64,000 nucleotides of DNA from Sinomonas notoginsengisoli (GTDB taxonomy: Bacteria > Actinomycetota > Actinomycetes > Actinomycetales > Micrococcaceae), in NCBI RefSeq assembly GCF_021554725.1, contig NZ_JAIZDP010000005.1, forward strand, positions 62,001 through 126,000, read 5' to 3'. How positions within the stretch are numbered: the stretch's first letter is position 1; every line of letters begins with the position of its first letter. This document shows, in pieces, positions 24,046-33,031 of this stretch. Both the position numbers and the translations under genes were made by a program. Below the pieces are notes generated by a model. It was not told where the DNA came from. It ran no database searches and saw nothing but the letters and a program-made list of their open reading frames with translations.

Positions 24046-25695
24046 TCATTTCGGCCCGGGCGCGGCAAGGCCCGCGCGGAACGCCTGTGCCGCTGCGGCC
24101 GTCCGTGAGGCAACGCCGAGCTTGGCGAGGATCGCGGCCACATGGTGGGCAACCGTCCGTTCGCTCAAGAACAGCTGCAGGGCGATGTCCCGATTGGACA
24201 GGCCCGTGCACACAAGCTGCAGGACGTCCAGTTCTCGCGGACTGAGAGGAGCGTCCGACGACGGTGGGTCGCCTGATGCGGTGCTGTCGCGGCCCGTCGG
24301 GGTGCCTGCGGGAGACCCGGCGCCGAGGTCGGCCAGCATGGCCCGGGCTGCTTCCATCTCGAAGCGCGCGGTGACTGGGTCGGCGAGCGAGAGGCAGGCC
24401 TCCGCCTTGAGCGCGAGGGCGCGTGCCGCCTCATAGGGGACTCCGAGCCTCGACCACAGTGTCCAGGCCCGGTCCGCCTCGCGCAGCGCGTCGCGGACCA
24501 GTCCGGCTCGCAGATGGATCCGGGCTGACGCCGTCGAGGCGAGGGCGGATGTCCATTCGGTCGGGTGCTGCTCATCGAGGCTGGCCAACTTCCGGCATGC
24601 CGCCTCCGCGGCCTCCGCGTCTCCGGCAGCCAGTTCCACCTCGACGCGCGCCGCGAGGAGTTGGTGCCCGTAGGCTGCGTTGTCCAAAAGCGCGGAACTG
24701 CGCAGGAGGGCCTGAGCCTCCGCCGTGCGGCCCTGGTCGAGCCGCAGCAGTGCGAGCCCGGGCAGCGGGTCCCATCCGCAGCGCAAAGCCTGCGCGTACA
24801 GCTGGTCGGCCTCCTCGTGCCGGCCCCTGAGCCGCTGGATCTCGGCTTCCTCGTAGAAGGAGCTGAACCCGGCAGGGAAGTCACCCGCCCGGTACTTCGT
24901 CTGCGCGTCACGCGCTGCTTCAAGCGCCTCGTCCCAGGCCCCGTGCAGGCGGAACAGCTCGGCACGGTGCGCGTCGCACTTGCCGGAGAACTCCACGAGG
25001 TCGCCCTCGTTGTTCCTCCAGGCCGCTAGTGCCGCGGTCCACTCGCGCGCCCGCGTGAGGTCGAAGGCCACGTGGCAGCATTCGATCGCGTGGCAGTACA
25101 CGATCCCTGCCGTGAGCGGACCGGTTGCCCCTGAACCGATGATCGCGATGGCCTCATCGAGCAGCCCGAAGGCCTCGTCGAATTCGCCAGCCCCCACGAG
25201 CGTGAATGCGAGTCCCATCTCGGCGATCGCGAGGACTTCCGGGTCTCCCAGGGGCCTCGCGATCTCGAGCGCGCGGCGGAAGAGCGCCTCGGCGCGTGGC
25301 CTCTCCCCTTGGAACTGCAGGGCGAAGGCCTCCGGGGTCAGGGCCAAGGCGTGCTCGGGGGTGGGCTCGGGAAGATCGTCGAGGAGTCTCTGGCACCTCA
25401 CGGTCCAGCCCAAGCACTGGGAAGGCTGCGCGCGCATGAGGAGGTAGAACGCGAGCCACAGCCCCACGCGCGCCGCGCTTCGGGCGTTGCCTGACCTCTC
25501 GAACGCCTCGTGGGCTCGGACGAGCCCGGCGATGGTCTCGGAACTCCGGCCCAGCATCCAGTAGCTGGTAGCCAGCCGCTCCGCGTCCCGAGCCTCGAGT
25601 CCGACCGCCCCGTCCTCCGCGAGCAGGCCTTGAGCTGCCTCACCCCACCTGCGGGAGGCGAAGGCCTCTCGCGCGGCGTCCAAGGCCCCGGACAT
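24046..25695 (-). CDS. LuxR-family regulator with TPR-like repeats
   Basis: 549 residues. The first ~440 are alanine-rich helical pairs typical of TPR or MalT-like repeats (for example AEALFRRALEIARPLGDPEVLAIAEMGLAF), likely a protein or ligand-sensing scaffold. A flexible Gly/Ser/Pro linker follows at about 455-480. The C-terminus is a LuxR/GerE HTH (LSPRELDVLQLVCTGLSNRDIALQLFLSERTVAHHVAAILAKLGV). There is no N-terminal P-loop, unlike full LAL regulators, and no receiver domain. The gene lies between the PQ-loop gene and the MMPL exporter on the same strand but 110 bases from the latter; its target is unknown. Confidence 0.9.
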   Translation of the reverse strand: MSGALDAAREAFASRRWGEAAQGLLAEDGAVGLEARDAERLATSYWMLGRSSETIAGLVRAHEAFERSGNARSAARVGLWLAFYLLMRAQPSQCLGWTVRCQRLLDDLPEPTPEHALALTPEAFALQFQGERPRAEALFRRALEIARPLGDPEVLAIAEMGLAFTLVGAGEFDEAFGLLDEAIAIIGSGATGPLTAGIVYCHAIECCHVAFDLTRAREWTAALAAWRNNEGDLVEFSGKCDAHRAELFRLHGAWDEALEAARDAQTKYRAGDFPAGFSSFYEEAEIQRLRGRHEEADQLYAQALRCGWDPLPGLALLRLDQGRTAEAQALLRSSALLDNAAYGHQLLAARVEVELAAGDAEAAEAACRKLASLDEQHPTEWTSALASTASARIHLRAGLVRDALREADRAWTLWSRLGVPYEAARALALKAEACLSLADPVTARFEMEAARAMLADLGAGSPAGTPTGRDSTASGDPPSSDAPLSPRELDVLQLVCTGLSNRDIALQLFLSERTVAHHVAAILAKLGVASRTAAAAQAFRAGLAAPGPK

Positions 25696-25805
25696 CGCGG
25701 CACCTCCTCAGCGCGAGGGGGACAGGCGCGCGGAACTGCGCGCCGTGTCCCCACCAGCTGCCCTCAGGATAGACCCGGGGCCGCGCCGCCTCAACGGGCG
25801 CCTTG

Positions 25806-28424
25806 CTAGCTGCCCACCGGCTCCCGTTCCTCCTCCGCGCGGGGGCGGGCGGCCGCCGTCGTGCGCTCCAGCTTGGCGCCCTCGATGTCGAGGTCAGGCA
25901 GGAGCCGGTCAAGCCAGCGCGGGAGCCACCAGGCCGCTTTGCCGAACAGTCGCATGACGGCGGGCACGAGCGTCATGCGGACCATGAACGCGTCCAGCAG
26001 CACGCCGAGCGCGAGCCCGAACCCAAGCGGCCGGACCATCGTGAGGTGGCTGAAGATGAAGCCCGCGAACACGCTCACCATGATGATCGCCGCGGCTGTG
26101 ATGACCTTGGCGGCGTGGTGGAAGCCGGTCCGGACGGCCAGGTGTGCCTCCTGGCCGTGCGCGAAGGACTCGCGGATGCCCGAGGTGATGAAGACCTGGT
26201 AGTCCATGGCGAGTCCGAACAGGATGCCGATGAGCAGGATCGGCATGAAGCTCAGGATTGGGCCGGGGTGCGTGACGTCGAAGACCGGGCCGAGCCAGCC
26301 CAACTGGTACACGGCCACCACCGAGCCGAACGCCGCACCGAGCGAGAGCAGGAAACCGGCCGTGGCGAGCACCGGCACGAGCAGTGACCGGAACACGAGC
26401 AGCAGGAGGAGGAACGAGAGCCCCACCACGATCGCTAGGTAGACCGGCAGAGCGTCCGCGATCTTCGAGGTCACGTCCACATTCGCAGCGGTCTGGCCGG
26501 TCAACCCGATCGAGACGCCGGTCTGGGACTGGATCGCCGGGCCCTCGGCCCGCAGGTCGTGGACCACCTGGACGGTGCTCGCGCTTGCGGGACCCTCCGT
26601 GGGGACCACGCGGAACACGGCCGTGCGGTGGTCCGGGCTCAGCGCCAGCGGGACGGCGGCCACCACGCCCGGCACGGAGCGGAGCTGGTCCACGACGTCG
26701 AGCTGCTTGACCTTGGCCGCGGTATCGTCGAGGCCCGCGGGGAGTTCGCCGACCACGACGATGGGTCCGGTCATGCCTGCACCGAAGTACCTGCCGGTGG
26801 CGTCATAGGCCTTGTACGAGGTCGAGTCCACGGGGTCGGCGCCGCCGTCCGGGAGTGCGAGGTGCAGCTGCGCCGCAGGGATGGTGAGCGCGCCGAGCAG
26901 GAGCACCGAGGCGACGACGGCGATCCACGGGTGCCCCGTGACCCACGCTCCCCAGCCGTGGTTGGACTTGTCGAGGTCCGCGCGGGCCGCCTCGGCCTCG
27001 TGTCCGGGCTTCACGTTCTCCCGGTCGGCCTTGGCCCAGCGGCGCTTCGAGACGATGCGCCTCCCGACGAGTCTCAGGACGGCGGGCAGGAGCGTGACGG
27101 CGATGAGCACCGCGACTGCGACCGTGGCGGCGGCCGCAACGCCCATGACCGCGAGGAACGGCAGTCCGGGGACCACGAGGGCAACCAGTGCGATGACCAC
27201 CGTGAGGCCGGCGAACACGACAGCGGTGCCGGACGTGCCGATCGCGAGCGCGACGGACTCCCGCGGATCCATGCCGTTTAGCAGCTGGTTGCGATGTCGA
27301 TTGAGGATGAACAGCGAGTAGTCGATGCCGACCGCAAGGCCGAGCATGAGGCCGAGCATCGGCGTCACCGAGCTCATCTCGATCAGGCCCGTGAGGGCGA
27401 ACGTGCCGCCGACTCCGGCCGCCACACCGACGAGCGCCATGACGAGGGGCAGGCCGGCAGCGACGAACGTGCCGAGCATGACGATGAGCACGAGGGCCGC
27501 AACGGCAACGCCGATGGCCTCGGCCGGCCCGAAGATCTGGTTGATGTCCTGAGTGAGCTCCTTGCTCGCGTACCCCTTGACCCCGTTGACGCTCGAGGCG
27601 ATGTCCTGGATCTGGGTGCGCAGCGACTGCGGGAGGCTGTCCGTCGACTTGGTGAACTGGATCGGCGCGATGGCGGCGCGGTTGTCCGTGGAGACGAACC
27701 TCAGGCCCGCGGATGCGTCAGCCTGGCGCTTGCCGAGTGCCAGATCGGCCTTCTTCTGGGCGATGGTCTCGGCGCCGTCGGCGGCCTGCTTGGCACCGGC
27801 GTCGTACTTCGCCTTGCCGGCCTCGTACTGGGCGCGCCCCGCGTCGAGCTGTGCCTGGGCTGACGCGGTGGCCTGGGCGATCGCGGCCTCGGGAAGGCCC
27901 TGCGCGGCGAGGGCCCGCTTCTGCGCGTCGAGCTGCGCCTGGCCGGCGTCGAGCTGGGCCTTCGATGCATCTAGCTGCGCCTTTGCGGCGTCGAGCTGTG
28001 GCTTGCCGGCGTCGAGCTGGGACTGGGCCGCGTTAAGCTGCTTCTCGCCGTCGGCGATCTGCGGGGTGGCGCCGTCGAGCTGGGCCTGGGTGGCGAACGG
28101 GTCCGTGACGCTCTGGACGCCCTCGAGTCCCTTGATCTTCTGCAGCGCGGCGCTGAGGTCCTTCCTCTGCGCCTCCGCGAACGGGGCGTCGGGGGACTCG
28201 AAGACGAGGGTCGCGTTGCCGCCGGCTGAGGACGGCAGGTCTGCCTTCAGTTTGTCCAGCATGCGCTGGGTCTCGGTGCCCGGAATCTGGAACGTGTTGG
28301 TCGTGGTGCCGTGGAACGCGGCGGCCGAGCCTCCGACGGCCGCGATGATCACGACCCAGAGGGCGATGACGAGCCACCGTCGGTCGTAGGCGAACCTGCC
28401 GATGCGGTAGAGGAGTGAAGCCAT
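25806..28424 (-). CDS. MMPL-family RND transporter with heptad-repeat insert
   Basis: An 872-residue RND-superfamily exporter of the MMPL type: one N-terminal helix (RWLVIALWVVIIAAVGG), a first large extracytoplasmic domain (about 45-300), five more helices with GIDYSLFILNRHRNQL, a central helix starting the second half, a second extracytoplasmic domain and five final helices with FGLAMDYQVFI. The first loop contains a run of 7-residue units QLDAxKA at residues 129-170 and related units at 190-210, predicting a long alanine-rich coiled coil. ATG at 28424 lies 75 bases after tetR on the same strand. Substrates are unknown; lipids or drugs are usual. Confidence 0.93.
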   Translation of the reverse strand: MASLLYRIGRFAYDRRWLVIALWVVIIAAVGGSAAAFHGTTTNTFQIPGTETQRMLDKLKADLPSSAGGNATLVFESPDAPFAEAQRKDLSAALQKIKGLEGVQSVTDPFATQAQLDGATPQIADGEKQLNAAQSQLDAGKPQLDAAKAQLDASKAQLDAGQAQLDAQKRALAAQGLPEAAIAQATASAQAQLDAGRAQYEAGKAKYDAGAKQAADGAETIAQKKADLALGKRQADASAGLRFVSTDNRAAIAPIQFTKSTDSLPQSLRTQIQDIASSVNGVKGYASKELTQDINQIFGPAEAIGVAVAALVLIVMLGTFVAAGLPLVMALVGVAAGVGGTFALTGLIEMSSVTPMLGLMLGLAVGIDYSLFILNRHRNQLLNGMDPRESVALAIGTSGTAVVFAGLTVVIALVALVVPGLPFLAVMGVAAAATVAVAVLIAVTLLPAVLRLVGRRIVSKRRWAKADRENVKPGHEAEAARADLDKSNHGWGAWVTGHPWIAVVASVLLLGALTIPAAQLHLALPDGGADPVDSTSYKAYDATGRYFGAGMTGPIVVVGELPAGLDDTAAKVKQLDVVDQLRSVPGVVAAVPLALSPDHRTAVFRVVPTEGPASASTVQVVHDLRAEGPAIQSQTGVSIGLTGQTAANVDVTSKIADALPVYLAIVVGLSFLLLLLVFRSLLVPVLATAGFLLSLGAAFGSVVAVYQLGWLGPVFDVTHPGPILSFMPILLIGILFGLAMDYQVFITSGIRESFAHGQEAHLAVRTGFHHAAKVITAAAIIMVSVFAGFIFSHLTMVRPLGFGLALGVLLDAFMVRMTLVPAVMRLFGKAAWWLPRWLDRLLPDLDIEGAKLERTTAAARPRAEEEREPVGS

Positions 28425-28498
28425 GGGTCTCTCTCTGGGGTGGGACGGAAGTGCGGAATCGCGTGGGGCGGGTGGAGTTCGGGCGAGCTGCCCGCAGA

Positions 28499-29110
28499 TC
28501 AGGGCACGTCGAAGCCGGCTCGGAGGTGGGTGATCGCCTCGCGGAGAAGCGCGCGGAGCCTGGCGAGGGACGACGGCGAGAGGTCGCCTTCGCGCTCGGC
28601 GAGCCAGACCTCGAGGGCGGCTTTCCCGCACGCGATGACGCTCGCGGAGAGGGCCTCGACGTACAGGGCGCCGAGTCCGGGCTCGCGGGAGCGGATGGCA
28701 GTGGCAATCTTCTCGGCGCACTCGTCGAACGCCTGGAGCTGGAAGCGGGTCACGGGATCGTGGCCCACGCCCAGGAGGAATGATTGGGCCATGGGGGCGA
28801 TGAGGTCATTGTCCGCCAGGCCGGTGAGGACGTGGAGGGCCGAGTCGAGGAGGGATTCGTCGACCGGCCGGTCGGCCAGCTCGCGCAGAGCGGTGTCGAG
28901 GAAGCCGAACGTGGGTGCTGCGATGGCCTCGTCCACGCTGCCGAAGTAGTTGAAGAACGTGCGCCGGGACACGCCGGCCGCGTCCGCGAGTTCCTCGACG
29001 GTGAATCCGCCCACGCCACGCTCGGCCGCGAGGGCCAGCCCGGCGGCGATGATGGACTCCCGCGTCGCGGCCTTGTTCTGCTCGCGGCGGGAGGGTGTTT
29101 CGGTAGTCAC
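28499..29110 (-). CDS. TetR-family repressor of the MMPL operon
   Basis: A 203-residue TetR protein: an N-terminal HTH at about residues 18-58 (RESIIAAGLALAAERGVGGFTVEELADAAGVSRRTFFNYF, given here in pieces of the standard TetR layout) and a helical ligand-binding C-terminal part with the AcrR-like SFLLGVGHDPVTRFQ stretch. The GTG at 29110 begins the tetR-MMPL unit. Two palindromes with TTGCAC half-sites sit just upstream, overlapping the likely promoter, so autorepression together with control of the exporter is expected. Confidence 0.92.
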   Translation of the reverse strand: MTTETPSRREQNKAATRESIIAAGLALAAERGVGGFTVEELADAAGVSRRTFFNYFGSVDEAIAAPTFGFLDTALRELADRPVDESLLDSALHVLTGLADNDLIAPMAQSFLLGVGHDPVTRFQLQAFDECAEKIATAIRSREPGLGALYVEALSASVIACGKAALEVWLAEREGDLSPSSLARLRALLREAITHLRAGFDVP

Positions 29111-29123
29111 CCCATTACACTAA

Positions 29124-29154
29124 GTGCAACTTTGCACGAAGGGCAAGTTTGCAC
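29124..29154. promoter_or_regulatory. Tandem TetR-type operators with TTGCAC half-sites
   Basis: The first palindrome is GTGCAA-CT-TTGCAC (29124-29137, perfect), the second GGGCAA-GT-TTGCAC (29141-29154, one mismatch pair), with centres 17 bases apart. They lie 14-44 bases upstream of the tetR GTG. On the minus strand a TTGCCC (-35-like, 29146-29141) lies 17 bases from a TAGTGT-like -10, so the sites cover the promoter. Confidence 0.65.
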
Positions 29155-29173
29155 CCGGGCGCAGTGCAGAGCT

Positions 29174-29365
29174 TGAGGGGTCATGTCCCTGCGCTGAGGG
29201 GTCATCACCCTGCGCTGAGGGGTCATCTCCCTCGCACGGGCGCAAAGACGCCCTGCCGCGAGGAGATCGCCTGGAGGCGTCTCGTTCGCGACAGGGCATC
29301 TCGTGGGAAGTCATTGACCAGTCACGGCAGGGATATGACCCCTCAACGCGGGGGCGGGGCCCTCA
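29174..29365. repeat. Phased 21-bp repeats (TGAGGGGTCAT) with distal inverted copy
   Basis: TGAGGGGTCAT occurs at 29174, 29195 and 29216, exactly 21 bases apart, each followed by a CCCTGCG-like tail. An inverted copy (ATGACCCCTCA, 29335-29345) and a degenerate CCCTCA at 29360 follow, so the two arms could pair across about 110 bases. The block lies between the tetR operators and the end of the dicarboxylate symporter gene. It resembles the phased blocks at 7.6 and 20.9 kb in plan though not in word. Confidence 0.65.
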
Positions 29366-29394
29366 ACGCGGGGAGCCGAGCGTTTGGCTAGCCC

Positions 29395-30813
29395 TCAGCG
29401 GGCGGCAGCCAGCTCGCCGTCGTGCGCATTCTCGGCGCCATCAGCGCTGGCGCTCCCCTCACGGGACTCGTCATTGAACGGGTCGCCGTGGCGCGGCGCG
29501 TTGTAGAGGCCGAGGTCGAGGATGCCCTGGCGCCTGCTCACGATCGTGGGGACGAGCGCCTGCCCGGCCACGTTCACCGCGGTGCGGCCCATGTCTAGGA
29601 TGGGGTCGATCGCGAGGAGCAGGCCCACACCGGCCAGCGGGAGGCCGAGGGTGGAGAGCGTCAGCGTCAGCATGACGACGGCGCCCGTGGTGCCCGCCGT
29701 CGCGGCGGAGCCGAGGACCGAGACCAGCACGATCAGCAGGTACTGGCTGAAGTCCAGGTTGATGCCGAAGAACTGGGCCACGAAGATCGCGGCGACAGCC
29801 GGGTAGATCGCCGCGCAGCCGTCCATCTTGGTGGTCGCGCCGAGCGGCACGGCGAAGGAAGCGTAGCCGGACGGCACGCCGAGGTTTCGCTCGGTGACGC
29901 GCTGCGTGAGCGGCAGCGTGCCGATCGAGGAGCGTGAGACGAACGCGAGCTGCACGGCCGGCCACACACCGGAGAAGTACTGCTTGATGGACAGGCCATG
30001 GGTCTTGACCAGAATCGGGTAGACCACGAACAGGACGAGGACCAGCCCCGCATAGATCGCGACGGTGAACTTGCCGAGTGCGCCGATGGTGTCCCATCCG
30101 TAGACGGCGACCGCATTGCCGATGAGGCCGACCGTACCGAGCGGGGCCAGGCGGATGATCCACCAGAGGACCTTCTGGATGATCTCGAGGGCCGAGCGGT
30201 TAATCGTCAGGAATGGCTCCGCGTTAGTGCCGATCTTCAGTGCGGCGACGCCCACGGCGATCGCGATGACGAGGATCTGCAGGACGTTGAAGCTCACGCT
30301 CGTGGTGACGGCGCCGCCGTCCGCTACCGTCGAACTCGCGGACAGTCCGAGGAAGTTCTTCGGGAACAGGCCGGTGAGGAAGGCCCACCAGTCGCCCGTC
30401 TTTCCGGCGTACTTGGCCTCCTGGGTAATCCCGGTGTTCGCACCCGGCTGGAAGAACACGCCTAGGCCAATCCCGATCATGACCGCGATGAACGCTGTGA
30501 TGGCGAACCACAGGAGAGTGTTCCAGGCGAGTTTGGCCGCGTTGGAGACCTGACGCAGGTTGGCGATCGAGCTCACCACGGCGGTGAAGATGAGGGGGAC
30601 CACCGCCGTCTGCAGGAGGCTCACGTAGCTGCTGCCGATCGTGGCGAGGGTGCTGCCGAGGCCGTTCGGGCTGGCCTTCGTGCTGCCCGTGTACTTCGCA
30701 AGGAGCCCGAGGGCAAGGCCGACGACGAGGGCAGCGATGATCTGCGGGCCGAACGAGGTGGCCCACGTGGGGAGCCGGCGCTCGGCGCTCTGGGTGCTGG
30801 TGGAGGTGCTCAC
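29395..30813 (-). CDS. Dicarboxylate/amino acid:cation symporter (DAACS)
   Basis: A 472-residue SDF/DAACS family protein with about eight membrane segments and two re-entrant loops. Family motifs: SLLQTAVVPLIFTAVVSSI, the serine-rich hairpin SRSSIGTLPLTQRV (the usual SSxxTLP), VPLGATTKMDGCAAIYPAVAAIF, and the final DPILDMGRTAVNVAGQAL. The hydrophilic tail of about 40 residues contains NDESREGSASADGAENAH. Substrates of the group are C4-dicarboxylates, glutamate or neutral amino acids with Na+ or H+; I cannot choose. GTG at 30813 has no strong RBS. A palindrome lies 27 bases upstream. Confidence 0.9.
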   Translation of the reverse strand: MSTSTSTQSAERRLPTWATSFGPQIIAALVVGLALGLLAKYTGSTKASPNGLGSTLATIGSSYVSLLQTAVVPLIFTAVVSSIANLRQVSNAAKLAWNTLLWFAITAFIAVMIGIGLGVFFQPGANTGITQEAKYAGKTGDWWAFLTGLFPKNFLGLSASSTVADGGAVTTSVSFNVLQILVIAIAVGVAALKIGTNAEPFLTINRSALEIIQKVLWWIIRLAPLGTVGLIGNAVAVYGWDTIGALGKFTVAIYAGLVLVLFVVYPILVKTHGLSIKQYFSGVWPAVQLAFVSRSSIGTLPLTQRVTERNLGVPSGYASFAVPLGATTKMDGCAAIYPAVAAIFVAQFFGINLDFSQYLLIVLVSVLGSAATAGTTGAVVMLTLTLSTLGLPLAGVGLLLAIDPILDMGRTAVNVAGQALVPTIVSRRQGILDLGLYNAPRHGDPFNDESREGSASADGAENAHDGELAAAR

Positions 30814-30839
30814 CGGTACACCGTAGGGCGGACACAAAT

Positions 30840-30852
30840 AGCATACGATGCT
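30840..30852. promoter_or_regulatory. Palindrome AGCAT-ACG-ATGCT before the symporter
   Basis: A perfect 5-3-5 inverted repeat in an AT-rich patch 27 bases upstream of the symporter GTG, embedded in ACAAAT...TTGTATT. The layout resembles GntR-family operators. The string ATACGATGCT also appears at 39601 in the gap before ligA. No GntR gene is in the window. Confidence 0.4.
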
Positions 30853-30971
30853 TGTATTTCGCAGTGTGACGCCGAGTATGACGGCGTGGTGACCGCACAT
30901 TCCCCGAAAAACGTGCCTTCAGGCGGCATTTATTACGCTATTCCCCCTCTCCGTATGGGATATCTCACCCC

Positions 30972-32693
30972 TCAGGCCACCAGCGCGCGACGCAGCGTGT
31001 CGAGGCCCACCGAGCCTAGATTGAGGGCGCGCGTGTGGAAGGCCTTGAGGCTGAACTCGCGGCCCTCCGCCTCGGCTTGGGCCTTGAGTTCCGCTCGGAT
31101 CTGCTCCCAGAGCCTCTGGCCCACCTTGTAGGACGGCGCTTGGCCTGGCCAGCCGAGGTAGCGGTGGAACTCGAAGTCGAGCTGGCCCTCGGAGATGTCC
31201 AGGTTCTTCTTGAGGAACTCGTAGCCCTTCTCGGCTGTCCACGTCCCCGAGCCCCACCGCCCGGGGACCTCGAGCTCGAGGTGGACGCCGATGTCGAACA
31301 CGACGCGTGCCGCCCGCATCCGCTGGCCGTCCAGCATGCCCATCCGGTCGCCTGGGTCGGCGAGGTACCCGAGCTCGTCCATGAGCCGTTCCGCGTAGAG
31401 CGCCCAGCCCTCGCCATGGCCGGAGACCCAGCAGATGTTCCGCCGCCAGTCGTTGAGGAGCTCGCGGCGGTAGACGGCAGTGGCGCACTGCAGGTGGTGG
31501 CCCGGCACGCCCTCGTGGTAAACGGTGCTCGTCTCGGCCCACGTGGTGAAGGTGTCCTCGCCCTCGGGCACCGACCACCACATGCGGCCTGGCCGGGAGA
31601 AGTCGTCTGAGGGGGCCGTGTAGTAAATGCCGCCGTCCTGAGTGGGCGAGATCATGCACTCGAGCTCGAGCATGGGGCCGACGATCTCGAAGTGCGTTCC
31701 GGCGAGGTCCGCCACGGCCCGGTTCGAAAGGCCCTGCATCCAGGCCTTGAGCGCATCCGTGCCCTTGAGCTGGCGGCCCGGATCGGCGTTGAGGGCCGCC
31801 TTGGCCTCGGCGATGGTTGCGCCGGGCTTGATCTGCTCGGCCACAGCCTCCTGCTCGGCGATGATGCGGTCCAGCTCCGCCACACCCCAGGCGTACGTCT
31901 CCTCGAGGTCCACCACGGCGCCCAGGAAGCGGCGCGACTCGAGCGCGTAGCGCTCCCGGCCCACCGCGTCCTTCTCCGGCGCCTGCGGAAGGAGCTCGTC
32001 CTCGAGGAAGTCCGCGAGGCCGGCATACGCTGCGGAGGCCGCGGAACAGCCCTGCCCGAGGGCTTCGGCGACGTCCGCCGGGAGCCGCGCGCCGCCGTCG
32101 AGCGCCGCGCCTGCAGCGAGCTGGGCGAAGAATCCGGTGCCGCTGGCTGCGTACTTGCGGCATTGGCCGACCACGGCACGCACCTGCCGTGCGGCGGCGA
32201 CCTTTCCGTCGTCGGCGGCCGCCCGCAGCGAAGCAAGGTAGCCTTCAAGGGCGCCGGGGACGTTGGCCGCGCGTCCGGCGATGTGGCGCCACTGCTCCTC
32301 GGTGTCGGTGGGCATCAGGTCGAAGACCGCGCGGATGCGCTGGGCCGGCGAATGGATGTTGTTCAGCTCGGCGGCGACCCACCCGCTCTCGTGGCGTTCG
32401 ACCTCGAGGCCGAGCCGCTCGCGCATCGCATCGATCGTGACATCGTCGATCTCATCGGCGCCTCTCACGCCGTCGAGGGCAGCGAGCGTTTCCCGGACCA
32501 GGGCGACGTGGGCCTCGTGACCGGCCGGGGAGTTGTCACCGTACTCCGTTTCGTGGCCCGGGTGCCCGAGCTCGGTGGCAAGCGCGGGGTCGAGTTCGAG
32601 GAGCCTTCGGGTGAAGTCGTTGGCGACCGCATCGGCCGCGCTCACTTCGTGTCCCTTGGGGTGTTCGGTGGTCTTGTCAGTGTTCTGCGTCAC
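30972..32693 (-). CDS. DUF885 family protein, putative zinc peptidase-like
   Basis: A 573-residue helical protein of the DUF885 family. The conserved segment STVYHEGVPGHHLQ carries an HExxxHH-like motif that suggests a gluzincin-style metal site; further conserved parts are GHGEGWALYAERLMDELGY and QAPSYKVGQRLWEQIRAE. The enzymatic activity of the family is not established, so peptidase is only an inference. There is no signal peptide, implying a cytoplasmic protein. GTG at 32693 is chosen; the N-terminal charged tail may vary. It lies between accE and the symporter gene on the same strand. Confidence 0.88.
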   Translation of the reverse strand: MTQNTDKTTEHPKGHEVSAADAVANDFTRRLLELDPALATELGHPGHETEYGDNSPAGHEAHVALVRETLAALDGVRGADEIDDVTIDAMRERLGLEVERHESGWVAAELNNIHSPAQRIRAVFDLMPTDTEEQWRHIAGRAANVPGALEGYLASLRAAADDGKVAAARQVRAVVGQCRKYAASGTGFFAQLAAGAALDGGARLPADVAEALGQGCSAASAAYAGLADFLEDELLPQAPEKDAVGRERYALESRRFLGAVVDLEETYAWGVAELDRIIAEQEAVAEQIKPGATIAEAKAALNADPGRQLKGTDALKAWMQGLSNRAVADLAGTHFEIVGPMLELECMISPTQDGGIYYTAPSDDFSRPGRMWWSVPEGEDTFTTWAETSTVYHEGVPGHHLQCATAVYRRELLNDWRRNICWVSGHGEGWALYAERLMDELGYLADPGDRMGMLDGQRMRAARVVFDIGVHLELEVPGRWGSGTWTAEKGYEFLKKNLDISEGQLDFEFHRYLGWPGQAPSYKVGQRLWEQIRAELKAQAEAEGREFSLKAFHTRALNLGSVGLDTLRRALVA

Positions 32694-32773
32694 GCTGACG
32701 AGCCTAGCGCCCCACACCGACATCTGAAAGAACCCCTGCAGATTGACGCCGCCGATCCGCGGTGTGGATGACG

Positions 32774-33031
32774 TCAGGCGCGGCCGCGACGCTGCGCGAT
32801 CATGTGCCGCGGGCGCAGGTTCGCCCGGCGGATGCGCTCCCGGCGCGTCGGGGAGGTCGGCGTGGCCTGGGGTCCGGCCGGGACGGCGCCAGCAGCGATT
32901 GCCACTGTGAGCGCCGCGATCTCCTCCGGCGTCGGATTGCCCTTCGTGACCGAGAAGAGCAAGGGCGCGCAGACGACGGCGGGCGCCTCCCCGCCGTCGT
33001 GTGTCGCCTCGGTCTTCGGATCTGTGCTCAC
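32774..33031 (-). CDS. accE: Acyl-CoA carboxylase epsilon subunit
   Basis: A short 85-residue protein with the AccE/PccE core [23 protein letters not shown] near residues 25-48 and a basic, proline-rich C-terminus with R-R-E-R-I-R-R. The epsilon subunit tethers and stimulates the alpha-beta carboxylase complex in actinobacteria. Its GTG overlaps the pccB stop (GTGA), so the two are coupled. In relatives maf and accA follow directly; here a DUF885 gene follows instead. Confidence 0.9.
   Translation of the reverse strand: MSTDPKTEATHDGGEAPAVVCAPLLFSVTKGNPTPEEIAALTVAIAAGAVPAGPQATPTSPTRRERIRRANLRPRHMIAQRRGRA

Noticed and set aside
27800-28040. The 21-base periodicity as a DNA repeat element
   Set aside because: It is inside the MMPL coding frame and explained by heptad amino-acid repeats.
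29174-29365. The repeats as ends of an insertion sequence
   Set aside because: No transposase frame lies between the arms and no target-site duplication is visible.
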